64,000 nucleotides of DNA from Paracoccus sp. R12_2 (lineage in GTDB: Bacteria; Pseudomonadota; Alphaproteobacteria; Rhodobacterales; Rhodobacteraceae): positions 1 through 64,000 of the forward strand of contig NZ_JAGHRA010000011.1 of NCBI RefSeq assembly GCF_017744015.1. The letters are read 5' to 3'. Position numbers and translations under genes: made by a program. Below are positions 51,894 through 61,618 of this stretch, piece after piece. The first letter of the stretch is position 1; each line of letters begins with the position of its first letter. The notes under the pieces are model-generated. The model had not been told where the DNA came from. It worked only from the letters and a program-made list of their open reading frames with translations, and ran no database searches.

Positions 51894-54800
51894 ATGGCCC
51901 AGTTCTTCATCCAGCGCCCGGTCTTTGCCTGGGTCATCGCGATCTTCATCGCGCTGGCCGGGATCGTCGCGATCCCACAGCTACCTGTCGCGCGTTTTCC
52001 CGACATCGCGCCGCCCAGTGTCAGCATCTTCACAAGCTATTCAGGGGCTGACGCCGCGACCGTCTCCAACAGCGTGGTCCGGCCCATCGAGAAGGAGCTC
52101 TCCAGCGTCAAGAATGTACTCTATTACGAATCGAGCGTGGATGCGACGGGCGGCGCGAACATCTCGGTCACGTTCAAACCCGGAACCAATGCCGAGATGG
52201 CGCAGATCGAGGTGCAGAACCGGCTGAAGAACGCCGAAGCCCTGCTTCCCGAACCCGTGCGCCGCGCCGGCGTCAGCGTGGAGGCGGCGGAATCGGGCTT
52301 TCTCATGGTGATCACGCTCAGGTCGAAGACCGGAGCCACGGATGAGCTGAGCCTTGGCGAATACCTGAACCGGACGCTTGGCGAAGAACTCAAGCGCGTG
52401 CCCGGTGTCGGTCGGGTGCAGTCCTTCGGGTCCGACCGTGCGCTGCGGATCTGGGTCGATCCGGCGAAGCTTGCGGCCTACGGGCTCGGCATGAGCGACG
52501 TGACGGCGGCCATCTCGCGCGAGAATGCGCAGGCCGCTCCGGGCCGGGTGGGCGACGGTCCGACCGTGCCGGGCATCAAGGTCTCCACTCCGCTGGTCAT
52601 TGAAGGGCAGCTTACATCGCCCGAAGCCTTCGCCGCGATCCCCCTGCGCGCCACCGCCGACGGCGCGCGCCTTGTCCTGGGCGATGTCGCAAGGGTGAAA
52701 ATGGGGGCGCAGACCACCGCCTTCAGCGTGAGCAGCAACGGCAAGGCGGCGGCCGCAGCGGCCGTCCAGATGACGCCGGGCGCCAACGCCGTCCGCACCT
52801 CTGCCGCCATCGAAAAACGGCTGGAGGAGCTGCGCCTTGCCATGCCGGACGACATGGAGGTATCGGTGTCCTACAATACCGCACCCTTCGTGAAGGTGTC
52901 GATCTCGAAGGTGGTCCATACCCTGATCGAGGCCATGGTGCTGGTGTTCCTGGTGATGCTGCTCTTTCTGCAGAAGCTGCGCTACACGCTGATCCCGACC
53001 ATCGTGGCACCGATCGCTCTCCTTGGCACTTTTGCGGTGATGTGGGCGGCGGGCTTTTCGATCAACGTGCTGACCATGTTCGGCATGGTGCTGGCCATCG
53101 GCATCATCGTCGACGACGCCATCGTCGTGGTCGAGGCCGTCGAGCGGATCATGGCACGTCAGGGCCTGTCTGCGAAAGCCGCGACGCAACAGGCGATGCG
53201 CGAAATCACCGGAGCGATCGTCGGCACGACGCTCGTCCTCGTCGCCGTCTTCATCCCGATGGGGCTGGCGAGCGGGTCTGTCGGGGCGATCTACAAACAG
53301 TTCACGCTGTCCATGGCGGTGTCGATCCTGCTGTCCTCGGTGCTTGCGCTGACGCTAACACCCGCACTCTGCGCGACGCTCCTGCGCCCGGTGACGGACC
53401 ATGGCGCGGCCCGCGGGATCTTCGGCTGGTTCAACCGCGGGTTCGACGCGCTGACACGGAGATATACCGGTTGGGTCGGCTGGACCCTGCGCCGCGGTGG
53501 GCGGATGGTCGTGCTTTATCTTGCGCTGGTCGCGGTGCTGGGTGTCGCCTATACCCGACTCCCCACCTCCTTCGTTCCCGAAGAGGATCAGGGCAGCTTC
53601 ATGGCAATGTTCGAGCTTCCCTCGGGCGCCACGGCCGAACGCACGCGCGATGTTATCGCCGCCTACGAGGCGCATACCGCGACCCGTCCCGACATCGCCG
53701 AGAACACAGTGATCCTCGGCTTCGGCTTCTCCGGCTCGGGACCGAACGCCGCGCAGGCCTTCACCAGCCTGAAGGACTGGGATAAGCGCACGACCAGCGT
53801 GGACGAGGAAATTGCCGCCGCCGAAGCCGCGATGGCTGACATACCTGAGGGTATGGCCATGATCATGAAACCACCCGCTATCGAGTCGCTCGGCACGACC
53901 TCGGGCTTCTCCCTGCGGCTGGAAGACCATGCCAATGCCGGTCCCGTGGCCTTGAAGGCGGCCGAGGACAGGCTCGTTGCTCTTGCTGCCGACAGCCCGC
54001 TGCTTTCGGGCGTCATGAGCGAGGGCCTGCCGAACGGCATGGCAATCGCGCTAAAGATCGACCGGGAAAAGGCGCAGGCGCTCGGGCTCGGCTTCGATGC
54101 GATCACTGACACGATCGGCACCGCCATCGGCTCGACCTATGTGAACGACTTTCCCTACCAGGGACAGATGCGGCAGGTCATCGTGCAGGCCGAAGCCGAG
54201 GCCCGGATGCATGCCGAGGACGTGCTGCGGCTCGAGGTGCGCAATGCCGAGGGCGGCATGGTCCCGCTGTCCGAAGTGGTGACCCCGGTCTGGCAAGACA
54301 CACCCTCGCAGCTCGACCGTTATAACGGTTACCCGGCGGCGCGCATCTCGGGCGAGGCGGCAAGCGGCGTGTCCAGCGGCGCCGCCATGGCCGAGATGGA
54401 GCGGCTGGCCAAGGCGCTGCCGCAGGGTTTCGCCGTGGAATGGACCGGGCAGTCGCTGCAGGAAAGGCAATCGGCCAGCCAGGCACCCATGCTATTCGCC
54501 GCCTCGATGCTGATCGTGTTCCTGGTGCTCGCGGCGCTCTACGAAAGCTGGTCGATGCCCTTCGCGGTGATGCTGGTGGTGCCTCTCGGTGTCCTCGGTG
54601 CCGTGACGGCGGTGCTGCTGCGCGGTGCGGATAATGACGTGTTCTTCAAGGTGGGGCTTATCACTATTATCGGGTTGTCGGCCAAGAACGCGATCCTCAT
54701 GATCGAATATGCCCGTCACCTGCGTGAGGGCGGCATGGGGCTCAACCGCGCGATCTTGCAGGCCGCGCGTCTGCGCCTGCGTCCGATCGTCATGACTTCG

Positions 54801-55004
54801 CTTGCTTTCATCCTCGGAGTCCTCCCGCTTCTGCTGGCCAAGGGGGCCGCGTCCGAAATCCAGAACGCGATCGGTACAGGCGTCTTCGGGGGCATGGTTT
54901 CGGCCACGGTGTTGGGCGTATTCTTCGTCCCTTTGCTTTATGTCGCCGTCAGCCGCCCGACTCGCCTGAAGGCCCAACCCGCGTTGAAAGAGGTTCCCGC
55001 ATGA
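51894..55004 (+). CDS. RND family multidrug efflux inner-membrane pump (HAE1)
   Basis: The 1036-residue AcrB/MexB-like proton antiporter. It opens with the family signature MAQFFIQRPVFAWVIAIFIA, has VLAIGIIVDDAIVVVEAVER (the proton-relay Asp pair in helix 4) and the loop SFVPEEDQGSFMAMFELPSG. The second half has KVGLITIIGLSAKNAILMIE with the conserved lysine, and LILRPIVMTSLAF-like segment in helix 11. Twelve membrane helices with two large periplasmic loops are evident. It is 12 bases after the adaptor gene, and its stop overlaps the response-regulator ATG. Complete. Drug range unknown. Confidence 0.96.
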   Translation: MAQFFIQRPVFAWVIAIFIALAGIVAIPQLPVARFPDIAPPSVSIFTSYSGADAATVSNSVVRPIEKELSSVKNVLYYESSVDATGGANISVTFKPGTNAEMAQIEVQNRLKNAEALLPEPVRRAGVSVEAAESGFLMVITLRSKTGATDELSLGEYLNRTLGEELKRVPGVGRVQSFGSDRALRIWVDPAKLAAYGLGMSDVTAAISRENAQAAPGRVGDGPTVPGIKVSTPLVIEGQLTSPEAFAAIPLRATADGARLVLGDVARVKMGAQTTAFSVSSNGKAAAAAAVQMTPGANAVRTSAAIEKRLEELRLAMPDDMEVSVSYNTAPFVKVSISKVVHTLIEAMVLVFLVMLLFLQKLRYTLIPTIVAPIALLGTFAVMWAAGFSINVLTMFGMVLAIGIIVDDAIVVVEAVERIMARQGLSAKAATQQAMREITGAIVGTTLVLVAVFIPMGLASGSVGAIYKQFTLSMAVSILLSSVLALTLTPALCATLLRPVTDHGAARGIFGWFNRGFDALTRRYTGWVGWTLRRGGRMVVLYLALVAVLGVAYTRLPTSFVPEEDQGSFMAMFELPSGATAERTRDVIAAYEAHTATRPDIAENTVILGFGFSGSGPNAAQAFTSLKDWDKRTTSVDEEIAAAEAAMADIPEGMAMIMKPPAIESLGTTSGFSLRLEDHANAGPVALKAAEDRLVALAADSPLLSGVMSEGLPNGMAIALKIDREKAQALGLGFDAITDTIGTAIGSTYVNDFPYQGQMRQVIVQAEAEARMHAEDVLRLEVRNAEGGMVPLSEVVTPVWQDTPSQLDRYNGYPAARISGEAASGVSSGAAMAEMERLAKALPQGFAVEWTGQSLQERQSASQAPMLFAASMLIVFLVLAALYESWSMPFAVMLVVPLGVLGAVTAVLLRGADNDVFFKVGLITIIGLSAKNAILMIEYARHLREGGMGLNRAILQAARLRLRPIVMTSLAFILGVLPLLLAKGAASEIQNAIGTGVFGGMVSATVLGVFFVPLLYVAVSRPTRLKAQPALKEVPA

Positions 55005-55699
55005 CCGAAGCCCTGATCCTGATCGTCGAGGACGAGCCCGAGATTGCAGAAATTCTTGAAAGCTACTTTGCCCGCGAGGGTTTTCGCGTGATCTCGGCCC
55101 GCGACGGAACCACGGGTCTGATGCATCACCAGAGCCTGCGACCAGATCTGGTGGTGCTCGACATCAAGCTGCCCAGGCAGGACGGCTTCGAGGTGCTGGC
55201 CGCGATCCGCCGACGTGGAGAGACGCCGGTGATCATGGTCACCGCATTGGCCGAGGATCTGGACAAGCTGCAGGCGCTGCGGATCGGGGCCGACGATTAC
55301 GTGGTCAAACCCTTCAATCCGCGTGAAGTGGTGGCACGCGCCCGCGCCGTGCTGCGCCGGACGATGGGGCGGGCGCCGGATGCGCTGCTGCGCGTCGGTC
55401 CGCTGACGATCGATCCTCAGGCTCATCGCGCGATGTTGGATGTCGAGGGCGCGCCGGCCTCGCTCGACCTGACGCCGACGGAGTTCCGCATCCTGTCGCA
55501 CATGGCGGGCTCTCCGGGACGGGCCTTCAGCCGGGCCGACCTCGTGGATGCCTGCCTTCCCGAGGGTGCAGCGCTCGACCGGACGGTCGACAGCCATGTC
55601 AGCAATCTGCGCCGCAAGCTCGCGTCGGCGGGTGCGGGCGACATGCTGACGGGCGTGCGCGGGTTCGGCTACCGTCTGGATGAGCCAAATGCCCGCTAA
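55001..55699 (+). CDS. OmpR/BaeR-type response regulator
   Basis: A 232-residue two-domain regulator: receiver LILIVEDEPEIAEILESYFA with phospho-acceptor Asp54 in DLVVLDIKLPRQDG and the conserved Lys in DDYVVKPFNPREVV. The C-terminal winged helix has LDLTPTEFRILSHMAGSPGR and VDSHVSNLRRKLASAGAGDM. Located directly behind an RND pump and followed by its kinase, it resembles BaeR/AdeR regulators that control efflux operons. Its ATG overlaps the pump stop (ATGA). Confidence 0.94.
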   Translation: MTEALILIVEDEPEIAEILESYFAREGFRVISARDGTTGLMHHQSLRPDLVVLDIKLPRQDGFEVLAAIRRRGETPVIMVTALAEDLDKLQALRIGADDYVVKPFNPREVVARARAVLRRTMGRAPDALLRVGPLTIDPQAHRAMLDVEGAPASLDLTPTEFRILSHMAGSPGRAFSRADLVDACLPEGAALDRTVDSHVSNLRRKLASAGAGDMLTGVRGFGYRLDEPNAR

Positions 55700-56780
55700 C
55701 CTGAACGCACGCATCTCGCGCACCATCGTCGGGCTGACGCTGATCGCGGCGCTGATCGTCTCGCTTGGCCTGATGGCCTATTTCCTGTTCATCTACGACT
55801 GGATCTACCCGACCGAAACGCTGGACGGCACGGGCTGGCGCACGGCGGACAGCGTCATGGTGCTGATCTTGTTGGCCTTCGGCCTGTTGACGGCATCGTG
55901 GATCGGCTGGCGGCTGGCACGGCGGATCGTCGAACCGTTGAAATCGGTCGGAGGCGCCGCGCGCCGGATCGCCGAGGGCAACTTCTCCGCCCGGGCCGAG
56001 GGTCCTTATGGCAGCTTCCAGGAAGCAGTCGATCTGCAGGCGGATTTCAATGCCATGGCCGAACGCCTGGAACGCGCGGAGGCAGAGCTTGCCTATTCCA
56101 ATTCGGCCATCGCGCACGAACTTCGCACGCCGCTGACCATCCTGCGCGGAAGGCTGCAGGGTCTGTCCGATGGTGTTTTCGATCCGACGCCTGAAACCTT
56201 CGACCGGCTCATCGCGCATGTCGACCATCTGTCGGCCATCGTGGAGGAGCTGCGTACGCTCGCCCTCGGCAATGCCGGCCGGCTGGAGCTGTCGGGTGCG
56301 CGCCTTGACCTTGCCGAGGAGGTCGAGGCGGCCCTTAGCGGGCTTGAGGCGGAACTGGCCGCCTCCGGCATCACCGTGACCCACGCTCTGGCCCCGGCGC
56401 TCATCTTCGCGGACCGGATGCGGCTGCGGCAAGCCTTCGTCGCGGTGCTGGAAAACTGCCGCCGCTACGCTCCGCATGCCGGGGTTCACATCGAGACCAT
56501 GGTTCAGGGCGACCAGGTCCTGTTCCGCTGCGCTGATACCGGCCCGGGACTGGCAGAGGAAGAGCGGGCCCGCGCCTTCGACCGCTTCTGGCGGGCGGAC
56601 GCCTCCCGCGGGCGCAATCATGGCGGCTCGGGCCTCGGCCTTTCCATCGTGCGCGCCATTGCCCGCGCCCATGGCGGCGAGGCTCGGGTCCTGCCGCACG
56701 AGCCCACGGGCCTGACCGTGGAAATCCGCTTGCCGAAGCAGCCACTTCCCAAAGGCATGACAGATGATGGACGATCCTGA
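55680..56780 (+). CDS. sensor histidine kinase (BaeS/AdeS-like)
   Basis: A 366-residue membrane kinase with two helices (IVGLTLIAALIVSLGLMAYF and VLILLAFGLLTASWIGWRLA) around a short periplasmic loop, a HAMP domain, then the H box IAHELRTPLTILRGRLQ (His146). The ATP-binding part has VLENCRRYAPHAG (N box), CADTGPGLAEEERARAFDRF and GGSGLGLSIVRAIARAHGGE. The ATG at 55680 overlaps the response regulator by 20 bases; a second ATG three codons on is possible. It probably senses a substrate of the RND/ABC pumps it is transcribed with. Confidence 0.93.
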   Translation: MSQMPANLNARISRTIVGLTLIAALIVSLGLMAYFLFIYDWIYPTETLDGTGWRTADSVMVLILLAFGLLTASWIGWRLARRIVEPLKSVGGAARRIAEGNFSARAEGPYGSFQEAVDLQADFNAMAERLERAEAELAYSNSAIAHELRTPLTILRGRLQGLSDGVFDPTPETFDRLIAHVDHLSAIVEELRTLALGNAGRLELSGARLDLAEEVEAALSGLEAELAASGITVTHALAPALIFADRMRLRQAFVAVLENCRRYAPHAGVHIETMVQGDQVLFRCADTGPGLAEEERARAFDRFWRADASRGRNHGGSGLGLSIVRAIARAHGGEARVLPHEPTGLTVEIRLPKQPLPKGMTDDGRS

Positions 56781-58536
56781 CGCTTACGGTGACCTTGCCG
56801 TGCGGCATGTGTCGATGCGCCGTGTCCTGCAGCTTTTTGCCCCCCACCGGGCGCGGATCGCGGGGGTCACGGCGCTGATGGTGCTTGCATCGGCCATCGG
56901 GCTGGCCGGGCCGTTCCTGCTGCGCGCGATCATCGACACGGCCCTGCCGCAGCAGGATCTATCGCTGCTGGTGTGTCTCGCAGGGGGCATGATCGTGGCG
57001 GCGTTGGTGTCGGCGGGGATCGGCGCGCTGCAAGTCGTCCTGAGCACCCGCATCGGGCAGGCCATTCTGCATGATCTTCGGGTCCGTCTCTATGCCCATC
57101 TGCAGACGCTGTCGCTGCGCTTCTTCACCGGCACGCGCACCGGCGAAGTGCAGTCTCGGATCGCCAGCGACATTGCCGGACTGCAATCCCTGATGACCGA
57201 GACCGCGAACGAGCTTGGCCGCTCGCTCAGCGCGGTGGTGATGACGGCGGTGGCGATCGTGATCCTGGACTGGCGGCTGTCGCTCTTTGTCCTTGTCATC
57301 GTGCCGGTGACCGTGCTGATCAGCACCCGGGTCGCCCGCCTGCGTGAGAGGCTGACCTATCAGCAGCAGGAACGCGCCGCCGACATGTCTGCCGCGGTCG
57401 AACAGACGCTCTCGGCCCCCGGCATCATCCTCTCCCGCACCATGGGGCGCGGCCCGTTGCTGACTCAGCGCTTTGCCGGCATCTCGCGGGATCTGGCCCG
57501 GCTCGAGTCCGGCGCACACACGGCGGGCGAATGGCAATGGTCGCTGATCGGCTTCGCGCTGGCGACGCTGCCCGCTTTGACGTTGCTGGCTGGTGGGCTG
57601 CTGATGCAAACCGGCAATCCAGCCAGCATCGGCACGCTCGTCGCCATGATCGCGCTTCAGGAGCAGCTTCTGTGGCCCTTCGAGCAACTGCTTGAAATCG
57701 GTCGCGAGACGCGCAAGACCCGTGCGCTGTTCGCCCGCGTCTTCGAGTATCTCGACAAACCGGCCGAGATCACCGAATGCGCGGATCCTGTCACCATCCC
57801 ACGGTCCGAGATGCGCGGCGAGGTGCAGCTCAACGACGTCCGGTTCGCCTATGACGAAGGGCGCGACCCGACGGTAGATGGCGTGAGCCTGTCAATCCCG
57901 CCCGGGTCCCATGTCGCCATCGTTGGCCCCACCGGTTCGGGCAAGACCACGCTAGGTTATCTGCTGGCGCGGCTCTACGACGTCGACAGCGGCGCGATCC
58001 GCTTCGACGGGACGGACCTGCGCGACCTCAGCTTCGACACGCTCTCGCAGATGCTCGGGGTGGCCTCGCAGGAACCTTACCTGCTGCACGCGTCTGTGGC
58101 CGATAACCTGCGCTTTGCCCGGCCCGAGGCCACGGAGGCAGAATTGATCTCGGCTGCCAAGGTGGCGCAGATCCACGACCACATCACAGCGCTTCCCGAT
58201 GGCTACGGGACGCTCATCGGCGAAGGCGGTTTCCGCTTCTCAGGGGGAGAGAAGCAACGCCTTGCTCTGGCCCGAACGCTCCTGCGCGACCCGCCGATCC
58301 TGCTCCTCGACGAGGCGACAAGTGCGCTTGACACGCGCACCGAGCGGGCGATGTCCGAGGCTTTGGAAGCGATGTCGAAAGGCCGCACGACGATCACCAT
58401 CGCGCATCGCCTCTCGACCATCCGCGATGCAGACCTCATCGTGGTCATGCAACGCGGAAGGGTGGTCGAGACTGGCACTCATGTCGCGCTTCAGGCGCAG
58501 GGTGGCGTCTATGCAGGGCTTCTGGCTGGCGCGTGA
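56764..58536 (+). CDS. ABC transporter, fused permease-ATPase (exporter half-transporter)
   Basis: A 590-residue type IV exporter half-molecule. Six membrane helices (residues about 25-310: FAPHRARIAGVTALMVLASA; VVLSTRIGQAILHDLRVRLY) are followed by an ATPase domain. The latter has Walker A VAIVGPTGSGKTTLGYLLAR, the Q loop VASQEPYLLHASVADNLRFA, the signature FSGGEKQRLALARTLL and Walker B ILLLDEATSALDTRTERAM, with the switch His in ITIAHRLSTI. It should act as a dimer exporting lipids or drugs. It overlaps the kinase gene by 17 bases, so the efflux operon reads adaptor, RND pump, regulator, kinase, ABC exporter. Confidence 0.94.
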   Translation: MMDDPDAYGDLAVRHVSMRRVLQLFAPHRARIAGVTALMVLASAIGLAGPFLLRAIIDTALPQQDLSLLVCLAGGMIVAALVSAGIGALQVVLSTRIGQAILHDLRVRLYAHLQTLSLRFFTGTRTGEVQSRIASDIAGLQSLMTETANELGRSLSAVVMTAVAIVILDWRLSLFVLVIVPVTVLISTRVARLRERLTYQQQERAADMSAAVEQTLSAPGIILSRTMGRGPLLTQRFAGISRDLARLESGAHTAGEWQWSLIGFALATLPALTLLAGGLLMQTGNPASIGTLVAMIALQEQLLWPFEQLLEIGRETRKTRALFARVFEYLDKPAEITECADPVTIPRSEMRGEVQLNDVRFAYDEGRDPTVDGVSLSIPPGSHVAIVGPTGSGKTTLGYLLARLYDVDSGAIRFDGTDLRDLSFDTLSQMLGVASQEPYLLHASVADNLRFARPEATEAELISAAKVAQIHDHITALPDGYGTLIGEGGFRFSGGEKQRLALARTLLRDPPILLLDEATSALDTRTERAMSEALEAMSKGRTTITIAHRLSTIRDADLIVVMQRGRVVETGTHVALQAQGGVYAGLLAGA

Positions 58537-58546
58537 CCGGCCTGAC

Positions 58547-60067
58547 TTAGTGCTGGGTGGCCGCGTCCCGGCGTCTTTCACCAAGCAGGAAGAACACCAG
58601 AACCGCCAACAGGCCCAAGAGCAGCGCCGCCGCCGTCAGAAGCGCCGAATGCGTCGTCGAGAACGCCGCCTTGCCAGCAGAGATCAATGCCGCACCCTCG
58701 TCGTCACCAAGCCCCTGCGCGACGATGTAGACGTCTCCGATGGACTGCGCCGCTTGCTCGGCCAGCGACGCGGGGATACCGTCGGGCAGGATCAGTTGAC
58801 GTCCGAACAGCACCGAGATGGACACGCCGAAAAAGGTGATCCCGAGGCCGGTACCCAGCTCGTACCCCGTCGCCTCGAGCGAGCCGGCGGCGCCGGCTTC
58901 CTGCGCTTCTGCCGCGCCCATGATCGCGATGGAAGAGGCGGTGAGTCCGATGCTCAGCGCAAGACCAAGGACCGCCAGAAGCGCCGGCACGATCAGCCCA
59001 GCGTTCTGAAGATCCGAGACGGCAAGCCTCGCTAGCGCGCCCGCCGAGATCGCCAGCGACAAGCAGGCCACCGGTCGCAGCCCCAGGCGCGACGACAGGC
59101 TGCCCGCGACCGGGCCGCCAAGCGCTGCGGCGGCCATGATCGGGACCAGGAAGATGCCGGCCTGCAACGGCGTCTTGTCCAGAACATATTGCAGTTCCTG
59201 TGCAAGCGTCAGTTCGACACCTGCAAGCGATCCACTGGCTACCACTGCCATGACGATCCCTGCCACGATGGCAGGGCGCGAAAACAGCGACAGGTCGAGC
59301 ATCGGCTGCGTGCTGCGGAGTTGCAGCCGGGCGAAGATCCAGAGCAGCGTCACGCCAACCGCGAGGATCGGCAGCACCAGCGCCAACGGTTGTTTGGCCC
59401 CGAACCCCGCCTTGATCGCGTAGACGGTGGCGATCATGCCAAGGATCAGCAGCACCGCCTGGCCGATTGGCCAATGACCGGGTGTCAGAACCTCGCGCCG
59501 CGGCAGCAACAGCCAACAGGCAGGCAGAACGACCAGCATCACCGGAACGTTGATCAAAAAGACCGAACCCCACCAGAAATGCCCAAGCAGCGCCCCGCCG
59601 ATCAAAGGCCCGACCGCGGCGCCGGCGGCCCCCACCGTGCCCCAGAGCCCGAGCGCCAGGCCGCGCTCGGCCGGATCCTCAAAGGTGCGTCGGATGACGC
59701 CCAGCACACAGGGCATGATCATAGCCCCACCGAGCGCAAGCAGCATGCGCGCGGCAATGAGTAGAACAGGGGTCGATGCAAAGGCCGCCAGACACGATGC
59801 CACACCGAATACCGCAAGCCCCGACAGCAGGACGCGCCGCGTGCCCGTGCGATCGGCAAGCGTGCCCATCGGCACCAGAAGCCCCGCCATCAGCAGCGGA
59901 TAGATGTCGATGATCCACAGAACCTGTGCGTTGTCCGCCCCCAGCGCCTGCGTCAGCGAGGGCACCGCGACGTGCAGGATCGTCATGTCCAGGACGACCG
60001 GCAGGAAGGCCAGCATCACCGCCAGCAGGACAAGCCAGCGTTTGGGATCGGGTTGACGCGGGATCAT
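58547..60067 (-). CDS. DHA2-family MFS drug exporter
   Basis: A 506-residue, 14-helix EmrB/QacA/SmvA-type pump. It begins RWLVLLAVMLAFLPVVLDMT and shows motif D1 (ILHVAVPSLTQALGADNAQV), motif A (GTLADRTGTRRVLLSGLAVF) and motif C (GTVGAAGAAVGPLIGGALLG), which mark proton-driven drug antiporters. The gene is divergent from a TetR regulator across a perfect palindrome, which indicates repression relieved by the drug. It converges with the ABC exporter, 10 bases apart. Complete. Confidence 0.95.
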   Translation of the reverse strand: MIPRQPDPKRWLVLLAVMLAFLPVVLDMTILHVAVPSLTQALGADNAQVLWIIDIYPLLMAGLLVPMGTLADRTGTRRVLLSGLAVFGVASCLAAFASTPVLLIAARMLLALGGAMIMPCVLGVIRRTFEDPAERGLALGLWGTVGAAGAAVGPLIGGALLGHFWWGSVFLINVPVMLVVLPACWLLLPRREVLTPGHWPIGQAVLLILGMIATVYAIKAGFGAKQPLALVLPILAVGVTLLWIFARLQLRSTQPMLDLSLFSRPAIVAGIVMAVVASGSLAGVELTLAQELQYVLDKTPLQAGIFLVPIMAAAALGGPVAGSLSSRLGLRPVACLSLAISAGALARLAVSDLQNAGLIVPALLAVLGLALSIGLTASSIAIMGAAEAQEAGAAGSLEATGYELGTGLGITFFGVSISVLFGRQLILPDGIPASLAEQAAQSIGDVYIVAQGLGDDEGAALISAGKAAFSTTHSALLTAAALLLGLLAVLVFFLLGERRRDAATQH

Positions 60068-60101
60068 TTCTCACCTGAACTATACGTTGCGTTCAGCTAT
60101 A

Positions 60102-60119
60102 TAAATACGATCGTATTTA
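60102..60119. promoter_or_regulatory. 18-bp perfect palindrome, TetR operator
   Basis: TAAATACGATCGTATTTA is a perfect palindrome in the 84-base gap between the divergent MFS pump and TetR genes. This is the expected operator for repression in both directions. Confidence 0.8.
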
Positions 60120-60151
60120 ATGCAATCCTTTCCCGACCGAAGAGAAGGCCC

Positions 60152-60688
60152 ATGGGCAGAAAATCGACAATCACCCGCGAAGGCTTGCTTGACGTCGCCG
60201 AAGGCCTCGTTCGCTCGGGCGGTGCCGGGGCGCTGACCATCGGCGCGCTGGCGCAGGCGGCAGGCGTGTCGAAAGGCGGCGTGCAGTATTCCTTCGCCAG
60301 CAAGGACGACCTCGTCCGCGCGCTTGTCGAACGATGGACAACGCAGTTCGACGCATTGCTGGAGGTCGAGCCTGATACCGACCCGGTGACCTTCGTCCGG
60401 CACTACATCGCTGCGACCCGGGCATCGCAGCAGGCCATGGATGCCAAGATGGCAGGGCTTCTCGTCAGCTATCTGGAAGACCCCGAGAACCGACAGGAGA
60501 CACGTGATTGGTATCGCGGTATCTTCCACCGGCTCGGAGGCACTTCGGCTGACGCACAGGCTGCGCGGGTCGCCTTCCTCGCGGTGGAGGGGTTGTTTCT
60601 CATGCACATGAACGGGATCGACGAGCAGCGAGAATGGGTTAGCTTTCTCGACGACGTCGAGACGGTACTTGCTCGGCTGACAAGCTGA
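60152..60688 (+). CDS. TetR/AcrR-family regulator
   Basis: A 178-residue repressor. The N-terminal helix-turn-helix reads ALTIGALAQAAGVSKGGVQY followed by SFASKDDLVRALVERW, typical of TetR. The C-terminal ligand-binding domain has FVRHYIAATRASQQAMDAKM. An AGAGAAGG site precedes the ATG at 60152. Together with the palindrome and the DHA2 pump it forms a standard drug-responsive pair. Confidence 0.92.
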   Translation: MGRKSTITREGLLDVAEGLVRSGGAGALTIGALAQAAGVSKGGVQYSFASKDDLVRALVERWTTQFDALLEVEPDTDPVTFVRHYIAATRASQQAMDAKMAGLLVSYLEDPENRQETRDWYRGIFHRLGGTSADAQAARVAFLAVEGLFLMHMNGIDEQREWVSFLDDVETVLARLTS

Positions 60689-60699
60689 GCTCGACCGGC

Positions 60700-61245
60700 A
60701 GCCGTCGAAGGCGCCGATGCTGCATTTCCGTGCGAGCCATTGCGCATGTCAGGAACGCGACGAACGAAGCTGCGCGCGACGTTCTCATTCCAGACAATGG
60801 GGTTGCGGCCATGACCTGAAACCTCGGTTTGCGAGGCCCCTGCATCGCGGTGAACATTTTGACCGTCATATGCGGGATGAACTCGCGAAAGCCCGGCTGT
60901 CAGCCCTCGGCATCTTCGGCGACTGAGGCGGCGATCAACGTGTCGATCTTTCGGGATGGCGGATGGCCAACTGCAACCCGGCCATGGAATATCCGAACAC
61001 ATCCGCGTCTTGCAGGTCCACGGCATCCATGAAGACCGCCACGTCGTAATACATCTGCATCCCGATGACCTCGACGCGCGCGCCGGTGCCGGGGGGCCGC
61101 CTGCTGTTGCGCTGCGACCGGACAGGCAACCGTTCATGCCGTTTCTTTCGCATTTGGCGCTGCATCGCAAAGGCCGCGACCAAGAGCACGGCCCGCGCAT
61201 CACCTGAAGTATTCGCGCCTGAACAACCCAAGGCCTGGCGAACAT
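60700..61245 (-). pseudogene. alpha/beta hydrolase, decayed
   Basis: One frame on the reverse strand reads MYYDVAVFMDAVDLQDADVF-GYSMAGLQLAIRHPERST. This includes a GYSMxG nucleophile elbow (GxSxG, serine present) and the LxxRHPE strand that follows it in many alpha/beta hydrolases. Other frames carry RKPRFQVMAATPLSGMRTS and nearby scraps that could be the cap region. Several shifts and stops separate these pieces, and no complete enzyme can be rebuilt. The stretch fills the 666-base gap between TetR and PepSY. Confidence 0.55.
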
Positions 61246-61354
61246 TTACCTCCGTCAAGCATTGCTGGTGGAATCGCCGCTCTGCGCCTGCAAGGTTTCT
61301 GAAAGCTTCGACATGCATGCACCGTTCATCGAAACGCAGATGATGGAGACACCC

Positions 61355-61618
61355 ATGCGATTTATTCTAATCCCCGCCCTTGTCCTGATGACGACCCTGG
61401 CCGTGCCCGCACTTGCAAGTGAACGCTGCAACGTGCCGCAGTCCGACTGGCGCCCGGTCGAAGATCTGAAGGTTGCGCTGGCAGCCAAGGGCTGGACCAT
61501 CAACAACGTCAAGACCGAGGATGGCTGCTACGAGGTCTATGGCCATGACGAGGCCGGCAAACGCGTCGAGATCTTTTTCGATCCGGCCACCTTTGAGGCC
61601 GTCGGTTCAGATGACTGA
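61355..61618 (+). CDS. periplasmic PepSY domain protein
   Basis: An 87-residue secreted protein with signal peptide MRFILIPALVLMTTLAVPAL (cleavage after ALA). A single PepSY domain follows: SDWRPVEDLKVALAAKGWTI, NNVKTEDGCYEVYGHDEAGK and VEIFFDPATFEAV. Such proteins are often linked to cytochrome b561-type partners and nearby two-component systems. The stop overlaps the cytochrome ATG. Upstream in-frame ATGs at 61313-61343 would place extra residues before the signal, so 61355 is preferred. Confidence 0.9.
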   Translation: MRFILIPALVLMTTLAVPALASERCNVPQSDWRPVEDLKVALAAKGWTINNVKTEDGCYEVYGHDEAGKRVEIFFDPATFEAVGSDD

